NCBI RefSeq assembly: GCF_003952505.1
Contig: NZ_CP034450.1
Coordinates: 5,208,001-5,272,000, forward strand
Length of the DNA stretch: 64,000 bases
Direction of reading: 5' to 3'
Source of the DNA: Mesorhizobium sp. M4B.F.Ca.ET.058.02.1.1
Lineage (GTDB): Bacteria; Pseudomonadota; Alphaproteobacteria; Rhizobiales; Rhizobiaceae
Part shown: piece after piece, positions 31,498 to 39,761 of the stretch
How the letters are laid out: each line of letters begins with the position of its first letter
How positions within the stretch are numbered: the stretch's first letter is position 1
The notes under the pieces: model-generated
What the model was told of the DNA's origin: nothing
Database searches by the model: none
What the model saw: only the letters and a program-made list of their open reading frames with translations
Made by a program: the position numbers and the translations under genes

Positions 31498-32411
31498 CGA
31501 GCCAGCCTCTGCGCGGCGCGGATGATCAGCACCGTGGCGCCCGCCATCAGCGTCACGATCACCATGGTGGTAACGGAGAGCGCGGCGCCCAGCGGCCAGT
31601 TCGACGCCTTGCCGAACTGCGCCTGGATGGCGTTGGCGATCATGACGCCGTCCTTGCCGCCGACCAGCTTCGGCGTCACATAGTCGCCGACCGTCGGGAT
31701 CATGACGATGAGCATCGCCGAGATGACCCCCGGCGTCGACAGCGGCAGGGTCACGCGCAGGAAGGAGCGCAGCGGGCCGTCGCCGAGATCCGTCGCAGCC
31801 TCGACCAGCGTACGGTCGACTTTTTCCAGCGAAACGAAGATCGGCAGGATGGCGAAGGTCGCCCAGGCATGGGTCAGCGTGATGATGACGGCGCTCGAAT
31901 TGTAGAGCAGCGCGGTAGAAGGCTCGTCGATGATGCCGAGGCCCATCAGGCCGGAATTCAAGACGCCGTTGTAGCCGAGGATCACCTTCCACGACATGAC
32001 CCGCAGCAGGTAGCTGGTCCAGAGCGGGATGGTGATGAGGAACAGCCACAGGCTCTTGTGACGGCCGCCGTGGAAGGAAATGAAATAGGCGATCGGGTAG
32101 GCGAGGATGACGGTGAGCACGCTGACCGTCAGTGAGATGTAAAGCGAGCGCCAGAGCAGATCGCGATAGATCGGCTCGGTCAGTGCGATGCGGTAATTCT
32201 CCAGCGTGAAGGCGTGGTCGATGGTCAGGTAGTTCTGCGTCCAGAAGGAGTGGGCGAAAACCACCAGGATCGGCAGCACCAGCAGGACGAGGGCATAGAG
32301 GAAGGTGGGGCTGATCAGGGCAAAGCCCTGGACGGGTTCGGACCGCAGAAGGGCATTTCGTCTGGCCCGCGACATGCGCAGCGGGGGCGAGCCTTCGGCA
32401 GCCGCCGTCAT
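31494..32411 (-). CDS. Polyamine-type ABC transporter permease (PotB-like)
   Basis: Inner-membrane permease of 305 residues. The open frame reaches 32594, but the ATG at 32411 follows GGAGCGCTGCA and begins a compact cytoplasmic N-terminus before the first membrane segment (FALISPTFLYALVLLVLPILVVF). The EAA loop is VEAATDLGDGPLRSFLRVTLPLSTPG. It is the first long gene of the minus-strand transporter operon. A 53-codon ORF just upstream overlaps its start as ATGA. The promoter region contains the second TTGAA-N6-TTCAA palindrome. Confidence 0.87.
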   Translation of the reverse strand: MTAAAEGSPPLRMSRARRNALLRSEPVQGFALISPTFLYALVLLVLPILVVFAHSFWTQNYLTIDHAFTLENYRIALTEPIYRDLLWRSLYISLTVSVLTVILAYPIAYFISFHGGRHKSLWLFLITIPLWTSYLLRVMSWKVILGYNGVLNSGLMGLGIIDEPSTALLYNSSAVIITLTHAWATFAILPIFVSLEKVDRTLVEAATDLGDGPLRSFLRVTLPLSTPGVISAMLIVMIPTVGDYVTPKLVGGKDGVMIANAIQAQFGKASNWPLGAALSVTTMVIVTLMAGATVLIIRAAQRLAR

Positions 32412-32569
32412 TGCAGCGCTCCGGGCGTGATTTCGGTCGCTGGCACGAACAGTTCCGGCATGTGGTTCCCATTGGTCAGCGCCGGCGGCTTGTTCCCTTT
32501 TTTGCTCGCGGCGCAACCGAACGGTGCGTTGCTGGTCGCGCCGCTTGCTTGCCGGCTTTCTTTCATCAT
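32408..32569 (-). CDS. Possible 53-residue leader ORF upstream of the potB-like gene
   Basis: From ATG 32569 a 53-codon frame runs to a TGA that overlaps the potB-like start codon (ATGA). The product (starts MMKESRQASG, ends ITPGALQ) is polar with no membrane segment and no recognised family. The ribosome site is weak (GGCGGATGCGCTC). The precise overlap suggests translational coupling, but a chance open frame is possible in DNA of this GC content. Confidence 0.35.
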   Translation of the reverse strand: MMKESRQASGATSNAPFGCAASKKGNKPPALTNGNHMPELFVPATEITPGALQ

Positions 32570-32615
32570 GAGCGCATCCGCCAATTGAAATCAAGCGCTA
32601 TTTCTGTAATATTGA

Positions 32616-32631
32616 TTGAACGGACATTCAA
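32616..32631. promoter_or_regulatory. BetI-like operator, copy 2 (TTGAA-N6-TTCAA)
   Basis: TTGAA (32616-32620), CGGACA, TTCAA (32627-32631), between the minus-strand transporter operon and the plus-strand aminotransferase gene. It could control both directions. Confidence 0.65.
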
Positions 32632-32720
32632 AATGAAGTGAAGAAAGACCATTTTTCCGGGGCTTGCCGCTTCATTCTTTGTCCGCCGAAGGATCCACAA
32701 CCATACGATGCGAGGCTAAG

Positions 32721-34139
32721 ATGGCGGCTGCAAGGGAGATCAGGGCGAGGGAAACCAACCAGCCCGGCGATGACGATGCCGTGGAGCTGGCCAAGCGCCA
32801 TCTCGTCCAGCCCTGGCCGTATGCCGGCTCGGTCGGCGCCGAGGCGCGCGCGCTGATCGGCGAGGGCGACGGCATCTACATCACCGATGCTTCCGGCAAG
32901 CGGCTGATCGACGGGCCGGCCGGCATGTGGTGCCTCAATGTCGGCCACCGCCGCGAGGAACTGGCCAGCGTGATGTACAACCAGGCGATGGCGCTGTCCT
33001 ACAACACTCCGTGGTACACGATGAACGCGCCCTCGGCGGAGCTCGCCAGGCGCATTTCCGGTCACGCGCCCGCCGATCTCAGCCACACTTTCTTCACCAC
33101 CGGCGGCTCGTCGGCGGTGGAGACGGCGCTGCGCTTCATGCAGTTCTACAACAATGTGCGGGGACGGCCGGAGAAGAAGCTGATCCTCAGCCGCGGCGGC
33201 GCCTATCACGGCTCGACCTATCTGTCGGCCTCGCTCAATGGCCGCCCGCGCGACCGCGACTGGATGGACGGCGCCGACGAGTTGGTGGTCAAGCTCTCCT
33301 CGCCCGATCCGTTCCGGCGGCCGAAGGAGATGAGCATCGCTGCCTTCACCGATTTCCTGGTGGATCAGTTCCGCGACACCGTCGCCCGCGTCGGTGCCGA
33401 CAGGATCGGCGCCTTCGTCGGCGAACCGGTGCAGGCCTCGGGCGGCGTGGTCGTGCCGCCGGAGGGCTATCTGAGGCGCGTCCGCCAGATCTGCCGCGAC
33501 AACGACATCCTCTATGTCTCGGACGAGGTGGTGACCGGCTTCGGACGTCTCGGCCACGTCTTTGCCTCCGGCGAGGTGTTCGGCATAGACCCGGACATGA
33601 TCACCTTCGCCAAGGGCGTCACCTCGGGCTATTTCCCGCTCGGCGGCGTCATCATCTCGGGGCGGCTGCTGGAACAACTGCGCCGTTCCAACCATCCCGA
33701 CGCGCTGTTCGGCCACGGCCTCACCTACACCAGCCATCCGATCGGCTGCGCGGTGGCGCTGAAGAATCTCGACCTGCTGGAAGACGGCGTGCTCGGGCAC
33801 GCGCGTGAGGTCGCGCCCTATTTCCAGGCGCGGCTGAAGTCGCTGGAGGAATTGCCGCTGGTCGGCGAGGTGCGCGGCATGGGGCTGATGGCTTGCATCG
33901 AATGCGTCGCCGATCGCGAAAGCAGGAATCCGCTGCAGCTCGACAAGGACGTCGGCAAACGCATCGACGCACATTGCCATGAGCTAGGCTTGCTGGTCAG
34001 GCCGCTGATCAACATGTGCGTGATGTCGCCGCCGCTGATTATTTCGCGCGAGCAGATCGACGACATGGTGGCGATCCTGCGAGAGGGCATTTCGCGCACG
34101 ATGGACGATCTCAGGAAAGAGGGCGTCTGGCGGGGGTGA
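32721..34139 (+). CDS. Class III pyridoxal-phosphate aminotransferase (polyamine/omega-amine type)
   Basis: A 472-residue omega-aminotransferase of the class III family. Conserved parts: cofactor-binding TTGGSSAVETALRF, GAYHGSTYLSASLNG, the acidic LYVSDEVVTGFGRLG that contacts the pyridine ring, and catalytic Lys298 in TFAKGVTSGYFPLGG. Size and motifs fit the putrescine/omega-amine:pyruvate group, which moves a terminal amino group to pyruvate. The ATG at 32721 after GAGGCTAAG is preferred over the upstream GTG-type frame. The palindrome at 32616 links it to the BetI-like regulator. It probably removes an amino group from the imported amine or from a product of the oxidases. Confidence 0.86.
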   Translation: MAAAREIRARETNQPGDDDAVELAKRHLVQPWPYAGSVGAEARALIGEGDGIYITDASGKRLIDGPAGMWCLNVGHRREELASVMYNQAMALSYNTPWYTMNAPSAELARRISGHAPADLSHTFFTTGGSSAVETALRFMQFYNNVRGRPEKKLILSRGGAYHGSTYLSASLNGRPRDRDWMDGADELVVKLSSPDPFRRPKEMSIAAFTDFLVDQFRDTVARVGADRIGAFVGEPVQASGGVVVPPEGYLRRVRQICRDNDILYVSDEVVTGFGRLGHVFASGEVFGIDPDMITFAKGVTSGYFPLGGVIISGRLLEQLRRSNHPDALFGHGLTYTSHPIGCAVALKNLDLLEDGVLGHAREVAPYFQARLKSLEELPLVGEVRGMGLMACIECVADRESRNPLQLDKDVGKRIDAHCHELGLLVRPLINMCVMSPPLIISREQIDDMVAILREGISRTMDDLRKEGVWRG

Positions 34140-34147
34140 GGGTTCTT

Positions 34148-34287
34148 CCTTCTCCCCGTTCTACGGGAGAAGGTGCCCGCAGGGGGATGAGGGGCAGCGC
34201 CGACCTCGGCGATTGGTTGGTCGCCGGACGACGCCAGAAATTGGCGTCTGACTAAAACGATAATCTCAAAAACCTGCGCTGCCCCTC
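34148..34287. repeat. Rhizobial-type palindromic intergenic element
   Basis: CCTTCTCCC (34148-34156) pairs with GGGAGAAGG (34165-34173). The outer arms GAGGGGCAGCGC (34189-34200) and GCGCTGCCCCTC (34276-34287) are a perfect 12-bp inverted repeat about 75 bases apart. Blocks of this wording are common between convergent rhizobial genes. A shorter relative lies at 48898. It may double as a terminator for the two convergent genes. Confidence 0.55.
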
Positions 34288-34298
34288 ACCTGCCTGCT

Positions 34299-35501
34299 CT
34301 ATCCCCTCGACCGCAGCGCGTCGTTCAGCGCCCACATGTTCTTTTCCTCCGGCGCCGTCTCCAGGCCGAGCACGGGGATCTGCTTGCGCAGATGATCGTG
34401 GTGGGTGCGCACGCCATATTCGAGGTCGGAGAGATAGAACCCCTCGAAGGCTTCCGACAGCATGGATTCGTTCGACCACACCGAAAGCTGCACGTCCTCG
34501 TCCATTGTGTCGCGGTCGATGCGGTAGGCGAGATAGCGCGCCGCCGCCTGTTCTCTCGTTTCGTCCTTGTAGCGGTAGATTGCGCCGCGCAGCAGGGTCT
34601 CGCCGGTCGACAGCGGGAACTCCTGATAGAACTGCACGGATTCCGGCATGATCGACAGCGCGTTGTTGGGGAAGATGCCGTAGTAGATCCAGGCCTTGCG
34701 CAGATGCTCCGGCAGATGCGAAGCGTCGGGCGCTCGCTTGATGTATTCGCGCACGCTCCAGCGCCGCCCGGCATGCGGATTGTAGGTGGCGAAGGATCGC
34801 GACACGCCGTTGACGAAGGGCTCGTCGAAATAGGTCGCACCATAAAGATCCTGTAGCGCCGGATGCGCCATGGCGACGTGGTAGCCTTCATTGTCGACGT
34901 CGCGCACCGACTTCCAGTTGACCGGCGATTTTTGGGTCCAGATGCCCCACGATGGCACCATCTCGGCGACGCGATAGTGCGCGATCTCGGCCTCGATCGG
35001 CTTCAAAAGCTCGGCCACCGAGGGCTGCGGGCCTCCCTCGTGGAAGCGGATGAAGATGAAACCCATCCAGATTTCGAGGTCGAGCGGCATCAGGCCGAAT
35101 TCGGTCTTGTCGAGATCGGGGAAGGAGCGCGGACGGGCGGCACCGCGCAGCGTGCCGTCGAGATTGTAGACCCAGCCATGGAACGGGCAGACAAGCGCGT
35201 TCTTGCAGGTGCCCTGGCTGTCGGCGACGACGCGGCTGCCGCGATGGCGGCACATATTGTTGAAAGCGCGCACGAGGCCGTCCTTGCCGCGCACGATCAG
35301 CGCCCGTTCGCCGATGACATCCATGGTCAGATAGTCGCCGGGATTGGGCACGTCGGAGACATGTCCGGCGATCTGCCAATGGTTGCGGAAGACGTATTCC
35401 TTCTCGAGTTCTAGAAGCGCGTTGGAGTGGTAGCTCCATCCCGGCAGACCCCGCCGGTCCCAATCGTTGGGGATCGCCACGTCACGGAGATGCGGGTTCA
35501 T
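34299..35501 (-). CDS. Rieske non-heme iron oxygenase, quaternary-amine monooxygenase type
   Basis: A 400-residue oxygenase alpha subunit. The Rieske 2Fe-2S ligands are C84/H86 (CRHRGS) and C105/H108 (CPFHGW). The mononuclear iron site lies in DNEGYHVAMAHP. Overall it resembles the stachydrine demethylase/glycine-betaine and carnitine monooxygenase group, which attack N-methyl compounds, more than ring-hydroxylating dioxygenases. The ATG at 35501 lies 18 bases from the third TTGAA-N6-TTCAA palindrome; a longer frame from 35534 would run into that site. No dedicated reductase gene is adjacent, so electrons must come from elsewhere. Confidence 0.82.
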   Translation of the reverse strand: MNPHLRDVAIPNDWDRRGLPGWSYHSNALLELEKEYVFRNHWQIAGHVSDVPNPGDYLTMDVIGERALIVRGKDGLVRAFNNMCRHRGSRVVADSQGTCKNALVCPFHGWVYNLDGTLRGAARPRSFPDLDKTEFGLMPLDLEIWMGFIFIRFHEGGPQPSVAELLKPIEAEIAHYRVAEMVPSWGIWTQKSPVNWKSVRDVDNEGYHVAMAHPALQDLYGATYFDEPFVNGVSRSFATYNPHAGRRWSVREYIKRAPDASHLPEHLRKAWIYYGIFPNNALSIMPESVQFYQEFPLSTGETLLRGAIYRYKDETREQAAARYLAYRIDRDTMDEDVQLSVWSNESMLSEAFEGFYLSDLEYGVRTHHDHLRKQIPVLGLETAPEEKNMWALNDALRSRG

Positions 35502-35518
35502 AGAAGGCTCTTCTTTTG

Positions 35519-35534
35519 TTGAATGATCATTCAA
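35519..35534. promoter_or_regulatory. BetI-like operator, copy 3 (TTGAA-N6-TTCAA)
   Basis: TTGAA (35519-35523), TGATCA, TTCAA (35530-35534), directly upstream of the Rieske oxygenase start. An AT-rich stretch (35534-35595) next to it probably holds the promoter. Confidence 0.65.
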
Positions 35535-36014
35535 TATAAGTATATTTTGCTTTGAAATGCAATGGTTTGTTGAAATATAAAATTTTGATGGCGCTGGGTT
35601 TGCATCCGCTCAGCGACGATCTGGCCAGGGAAAATCACGGAAAATCCGGGCGTTAACCAGGGTTCTGAAACAGGCCCGGAGCGGCCCGATCGACGTCGAC
35701 CTGGCAGCGAGAAGCGGCGGCTCTCAGAGACGCAGTCCCGGCCCCGATTTCCTTCGCAAGTGTGAGATTGCTCATAGTCCGCAAGACCGCCTCAGGCCCA
35801 TTGCTTCGCCTGTGAGGTCGCCTTTCAGGTCGCGCTTATGGAACAGAAATTGCAAACGAACACGAAAATCGGGGAATGACCGAATATGCCCGATCATGCC
35901 CGATTTTTCTGTTTCAAGCCGGTTACACGGGCAGCCATCGCGTATCATCCATCCGTTACCGGGTGCGGATACATTCGTTTCATAGCAAAAAGAAAGACAA
36001 TGAAGGGGATTGCG
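35535..36014. other. Gene-free region between the Rieske gene and the secreted hypothetical gene
   Basis: About 480 bases without a convincing gene. The first 60 bases are AT-rich. Near the right end, AAAATCGGG (35865-35873) and CCCGATTTT (35899-35907) form an inverted repeat with a 25-base loop followed by Ts; it may be a weak terminator or an upstream control structure. Otherwise nothing was seen. Confidence 0.5.
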
Positions 36015-36419
36015 ATGTTCACGAAAGTCCAGACCGCCAACAACCGCCTCCAGGCACCGGAGCGCAACGATCGGCGACCGAAGCTGGCGCTGCGCCAGCG
36101 CGCCAGCGACCATCCGATGGCGATGTTCATGGCGATTGGCGCCCTTGCCTTCGCCGGCATGTTCCTCACACCGGCGGCAGGCCCCGCCTTCGCGTCGCTC
36201 AATCCGCCGGCAGGTGCCGTCGAAGGCGCGTCGACCACGATCAAGACCGGGCGTTTGCCGATGCCGCAGATCGATTTCGCCTGCAAGGGCCAGGCTTGGG
36301 GCGCCGAGAGCGCGGACTGTCTGCGCGCCATTGCCGAGCAGTCCGGCAAGCATAGGGAACGCGCGGTGCGCATGATCGCCAATGCCGCGCCGCTGACCAG
36401 CACGCCGAACGTCTTCTGA
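36015..36419 (+). CDS. Exported or membrane-anchored hypothetical protein with a two-cysteine C-terminus
   Basis: A 134-residue protein starting at ATG 36015 after GAAGGGGATTGCG; an ATG five codons upstream (36000) has a poorer ribosome site. A basic N-terminus is followed by a membrane or signal segment (MAMFMAIGALAFAGMFLTPAAGPAFAS, about residues 36-62). The C-terminus has IDFACKGQAWGAESADCLRAIA, where the two cysteines could form a disulfide. Similar short periplasmic proteins occur in rhizobia, but no function is known to me. It is a single-gene unit with two hairpins downstream. Confidence 0.65.
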   Translation: MFTKVQTANNRLQAPERNDRRPKLALRQRASDHPMAMFMAIGALAFAGMFLTPAAGPAFASLNPPAGAVEGASTTIKTGRLPMPQIDFACKGQAWGAESADCLRAIAEQSGKHRERAVRMIANAAPLTSTPNVF

Positions 36420-36428
36420 CTTGTCGAA

Positions 36429-36542
36429 CGTGATCCGCGAAACAGTTCCCCGCTTCGCGATCACGCTTTGACCTCCCCAGAGCGCTCCTCCTGCGCTCAA
36501 GTCAGGCTCCCACCGCATCGTCGGTTGGGAGCCTCTTTTTTT
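36429..36542 (+). terminator. Tandem terminator downstream of the hypothetical gene
   Basis: The first hairpin has arms CGTGATC-C-GCGAA (36429-36441) and TTCGC-GATCACG (36454-36465), with one bulged base. The second is a canonical intrinsic terminator: AGGCTCCCA (36504-36512) pairs with TGGGAGCCT (36526-36534), followed by CTTTTTTT. Confidence 0.85.
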
Positions 36543-36623
36543 CGGTCTGTCGATATTCAGGTGAGGCCGGCCTGCTAACGGCGAGTTCCTGCGCTTGCTC
36601 CAGTATCTTTGAACGGCTGGATG

Positions 36624-38711
36624 TCAGCTCTCCACGGCAGCCTGCTCGGCGATGGCCGAAAGCACGCCGCGCACGTCCAGCGTGCTGAACGGCTTTTCCA
36701 GGATCTGCGGCCGCTGATGCGGCGGCAGCGCCTCGATCTCGGCCTTGGCGCCGATCAGGTCGCCGGTGACCAGCACGAAGCGCTGCGCCAGCGCCGGCCG
36801 TTCGGCGAGCAACTCGCGATAGATTGCGATGCCGCTGGTGCCGGGCATGCGCAAATCGGAAAAGACGATGTCGGGCGGCATCTGGCCGCTGAGGATCGCC
36901 GCCGCCGACGTCCACGCCGGCACGACGCGCGACTTGACGCCCATCAGCTCCAGTATGTCGGAGAGCGAGCCGGCGACATCGGGCTCGTCGTCGATGATCA
37001 GCGCGTGGCGCAGGCCGCTTGAGCGCGCCGGTCCTTCGCTGCCAGCGGCCGCGCCGGCAGTGATCGCCGGCAGCTGGACCACGAAACGCGCGCCGTGCGG
37101 CTGCACCTCCTCGAACCAGATGTTGCCGTTGTGCCGCTCGATGATCGACTTCGAGATCGACAGGCCGATGCCTGTGCCGACGCCGATCGGCTTGGTGGTG
37201 AAATAGGATTCGAAGATGCGTGAACGGATCGCTTCCGGCACGCCAGGGCCGTTGTCCTCGACGGAGAAGCCGGGATTGCCGCGATCGCTGCGAAACGTGC
37301 GCACCTTGATCAGCCGGTCGCCTGCGACGCCAGCCAACGCATGCTGACTGTTGACGAGGAAGTTGGCGGCCACCTGCGTGACATGGTCGGCATCGGCCAT
37401 GGCCAGCAGCGGGCCGACGGCGAACTCGGTGTCGATGATGATGCCGCTGGAGCGCGCGCCATAGGCTGTCACTTCGAGCGCGGCGCGGATCACCTGGTTG
37501 AGGTCGGTCTCTGCCTGCTCGGTCGGATGCAGGCGCACCATCGACAGGAAGCTCTTGACGATGCGGCCGCAGCGCTCGGCGGCTGCGCGTACCTTCTCGG
37601 CGCGCACCTTGGTCTGCGGGTCGGTGGCGAACTCATGCAACAGCGTCGATTGCGCGACGACCACGGCAAGGGGGTTGTTCAGCTCGTGCGAGACGCCGGC
37701 CAGCAGCGAACCCATGGCGGCCATCTTCTCGTTCTGGTGCAGCTTCTCGCGCTGGCGGCCGATTTCCTCCTCGGCGCGCAGCTTGTCGCGCAAATCGCGG
37801 ATCGAGCCGAAGATCAGCCTGCGGTCGGCAACCCGCATCTCGGTCGCCGTCAGTTCGATCGGGAACACCTCGCCGGCGGCATTCTGGGTCACGGTCTCGA
37901 GCCGCTGGCCAACCATTGGCGCGCCGCGGCCCGACATGTATTCGGCGCCCGAGGCATAGCCCTTGCGGTAGTAGATCGGAACGATGGTGTCGAGCAGGTC
38001 CTTGCCGAGGATGTCGCTGCGCGGGAAGCCGAACATCTTCTCGGCCGCCGGATTGAACTCGATGATCGAGCCGGTCTCGTCGATGACGACGATGGCGTCG
38101 AGCGAAGCCTGCAGCATGGTGCGGCGGATAACCTCACTGGCATGGGCGTCGGAGGGCGAGTGCTCGATGGCATCGCCGATGGCCAGCGCGATGATGTGCA
38201 GCGTCGCCTCTTCCTCATCGGTCCATTCGCGCTCGGCGACACAATCGTTGACCGCCAGCGTGCCCCAGAGATGGCCATGCGCGAAGACCGACACCGACAG
38301 GAACGACTTGATATTCTGCTTCTCGAAGTCGGCTCTCAGGAAGCCGTCGAGATCGCGGGTATGGCCGGCAAAGACCTTGCCTTGCCGCTCGTCCTCCTGC
38401 AGCCGCTCCAGCAACGGGTCGGAATTGATGATCGACTGCATGATGACGGTGGGCGAGGCGAGTTCGCCGCCGAATTCGGGATCGATCCAGTAGGCCGAGA
38501 CCGACTGGGCGAAGCCCTGGCCCGGAAGCTCGCGAAGCCGAAACAGAATGCCGCGCTGGCAATCCATGGCGCGGCAGAGCGTCTCCAGGATGATGTCCAT
38601 CTCGCGCTGCCAGTCACCGGCCTCGCGCAGCCGGCGCACGACGCGGACGGCCGCCATCGCCGCGCCCTGGCGGGTGGCTTGCATATCCGTTCGGGCGGCT
38701 TCGGCTGTCAT
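36624..38711 (-). CDS. Hybrid sensor histidine kinase (GAF-PAS-HisKA-HATPase-receiver)
   Basis: Soluble hybrid kinase of about 695 residues. N-terminal GAF region (about 30-190, ending WTDEEEATLHIIALAIGDAIEH), PAS domain (about 200-320, LDAIVVIDETGSIIEFNPAAEKMFG), H-box AGVSHELNNPLAVV, ATP-binding N and G boxes (NFLVNSQHAL; VEDNGPGVPEAI; GIGLSISKSII), and a C-terminal receiver with IIDDEPD, phosphoacceptor in VFSDLRMPG and lysine in LEKPF. Classical HisKA type, unlike the HWE kinases of the stress island. The start is either the ATG at 38711 or the TTG two codons earlier; no strong ribosome site is visible. The OmpR-type regulator gene upstream on the same strand may be its partner. Confidence 0.83.
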   Translation of the reverse strand: MTAEAARTDMQATRQGAAMAAVRVVRRLREAGDWQREMDIILETLCRAMDCQRGILFRLRELPGQGFAQSVSAYWIDPEFGGELASPTVIMQSIINSDPLLERLQEDERQGKVFAGHTRDLDGFLRADFEKQNIKSFLSVSVFAHGHLWGTLAVNDCVAEREWTDEEEATLHIIALAIGDAIEHSPSDAHASEVIRRTMLQASLDAIVVIDETGSIIEFNPAAEKMFGFPRSDILGKDLLDTIVPIYYRKGYASGAEYMSGRGAPMVGQRLETVTQNAAGEVFPIELTATEMRVADRRLIFGSIRDLRDKLRAEEEIGRQREKLHQNEKMAAMGSLLAGVSHELNNPLAVVVAQSTLLHEFATDPQTKVRAEKVRAAAERCGRIVKSFLSMVRLHPTEQAETDLNQVIRAALEVTAYGARSSGIIIDTEFAVGPLLAMADADHVTQVAANFLVNSQHALAGVAGDRLIKVRTFRSDRGNPGFSVEDNGPGVPEAIRSRIFESYFTTKPIGVGTGIGLSISKSIIERHNGNIWFEEVQPHGARFVVQLPAITAGAAAGSEGPARSSGLRHALIIDDEPDVAGSLSDILELMGVKSRVVPAWTSAAAILSGQMPPDIVFSDLRMPGTSGIAIYRELLAERPALAQRFVLVTGDLIGAKAEIEALPPHQRPQILEKPFSTLDVRGVLSAIAEQAAVES

Positions 38712-38935
38712 GTTCAATACGTCACCCAGGGCCAGATCGGCAGGATATGAAATTCAGCACACAGTTCGAAAATCGATCGTGGGTTCCCGGAGGAACCATA
38801 TGCAGGACAAAAATGCTACAGCGTTCTTTGCGCATCCGGAAGGACACGCGCCAGCCGGATTCCGGATATCGAAGGTCACCGGCCGTCATGGCCGAATGAC
38901 GGCGGCCTCACAGTTCGGGCCGCTGCGGTTCAGGC

Positions 38936-39715
38936 TCAGTTGCCCTCGCCGCTCGGCAGCGAGAAGATATAGCCCTCGCCGCGCACCGTGCGCAGGAACT
39001 TCGGGTTGGCGGGGTCGGTCTCGATCTTCTTTCGCAGCCGCATGATGCGGATGTCGACCGCCCGCGAAGATTCCGGGTCCTCGACGAAGCCGATCGCTTC
39101 GGAGATCGCCGCTCGTGTCAGCAGACGGTTGGCGCGCGTCAGGAAGACTTCCAGTACGTCGAACTCGCTTTTGGCCATGTCGACGACCGCGCCGTTGGCA
39201 CCGGTGACCAGCCTGCCGTCGAGATCGGCGTGGAATGAGCCGAAGCTCATGCGGCGGCCGGCAGAGGCCGGTTCGGGCTTGGCGGCCTGCGGCTCGGCCG
39301 GCTGCGGCACGCGGCGCAGCACGCTGCGCACCCGGGCCAGCACCTCGCGCAGTTCGTAAGGCTTGACGATGTAGTCGTCGGCGCCGAGCTCGAGCCCGAC
39401 GATGCGATCAAGCGCGGTGCCGGCCGCGGTGGCATAGATGATGCCGATCGGGGTCTTGGAGCGCAGCCAGCGGCCGAACGACAGGCCGTCCTCGCCAGGC
39501 ATGGCTATGTCGAGGATGGCGAGATGAAAGGATTGCGTCTCAAGCAGGTTCCGCGCCGCGGCGGCACTTTCGGCCGTCGCCACCTCATAGCCGCTGGCGC
39601 CGAGATACTCGGCGACGGCATCCCTCAGGTCAGGCTCGTCCTCGACGACGACAATTCTTGCCCGCACTATGCTCTGGCTCCCGCTTTCAGCGGAAAGTAG
39701 ATTGGGTATAAACAT
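38936..39715 (-). CDS. OmpR-family two-component response regulator
   Basis: A DNA-binding response regulator of about 259 residues. The receiver carries VVVEDEPDLRD, phosphoacceptor in LAILDIAMPGEDG, a conserved TA-x-GT switch region and lysine in DDYIVKPYELREV. The winged-helix output ends with DIRIMRLRKKIETDPANPKFLRTVRGEGYIF. It is similar to TorR-type regulators. The start may be the ATG at 39715 or the GTG four codons earlier. It diverges from a second OmpR-like gene with a degenerate receiver, only about 46 bases away, so the two share a control region. Confidence 0.85.
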   Translation of the reverse strand: MFIPNLLSAESGSQSIVRARIVVVEDEPDLRDAVAEYLGASGYEVATAESAAAARNLLETQSFHLAILDIAMPGEDGLSFGRWLRSKTPIGIIYATAAGTALDRIVGLELGADDYIVKPYELREVLARVRSVLRRVPQPAEPQAAKPEPASAGRRMSFGSFHADLDGRLVTGANGAVVDMAKSEFDVLEVFLTRANRLLTRAAISEAIGFVEDPESSRAVDIRIMRLRKKIETDPANPKFLRTVRGEGYIFSLPSGEGN

Positions 39716-39761
39716 GATGTCCAGCACTCATCTTGAGATGTCTGTCGCAGGGTGGAGAAAA

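Noticed and set aside
35841..35861. Possible SOS-type GAAC direct repeat in the gene-free region
   Set aside because: The two GAAC blocks are 13 bases apart, not the 7-base spacing of alphaproteobacterial LexA sites.
38800..39045. 81-codon plus-strand frame with a good ribosome site (GGAGGAACC) before ATG 38800
   Set aside because: Its second half is antisense to the conserved end of the OmpR-type regulator, and the product has no domain. Possible, but not supported enough to call.
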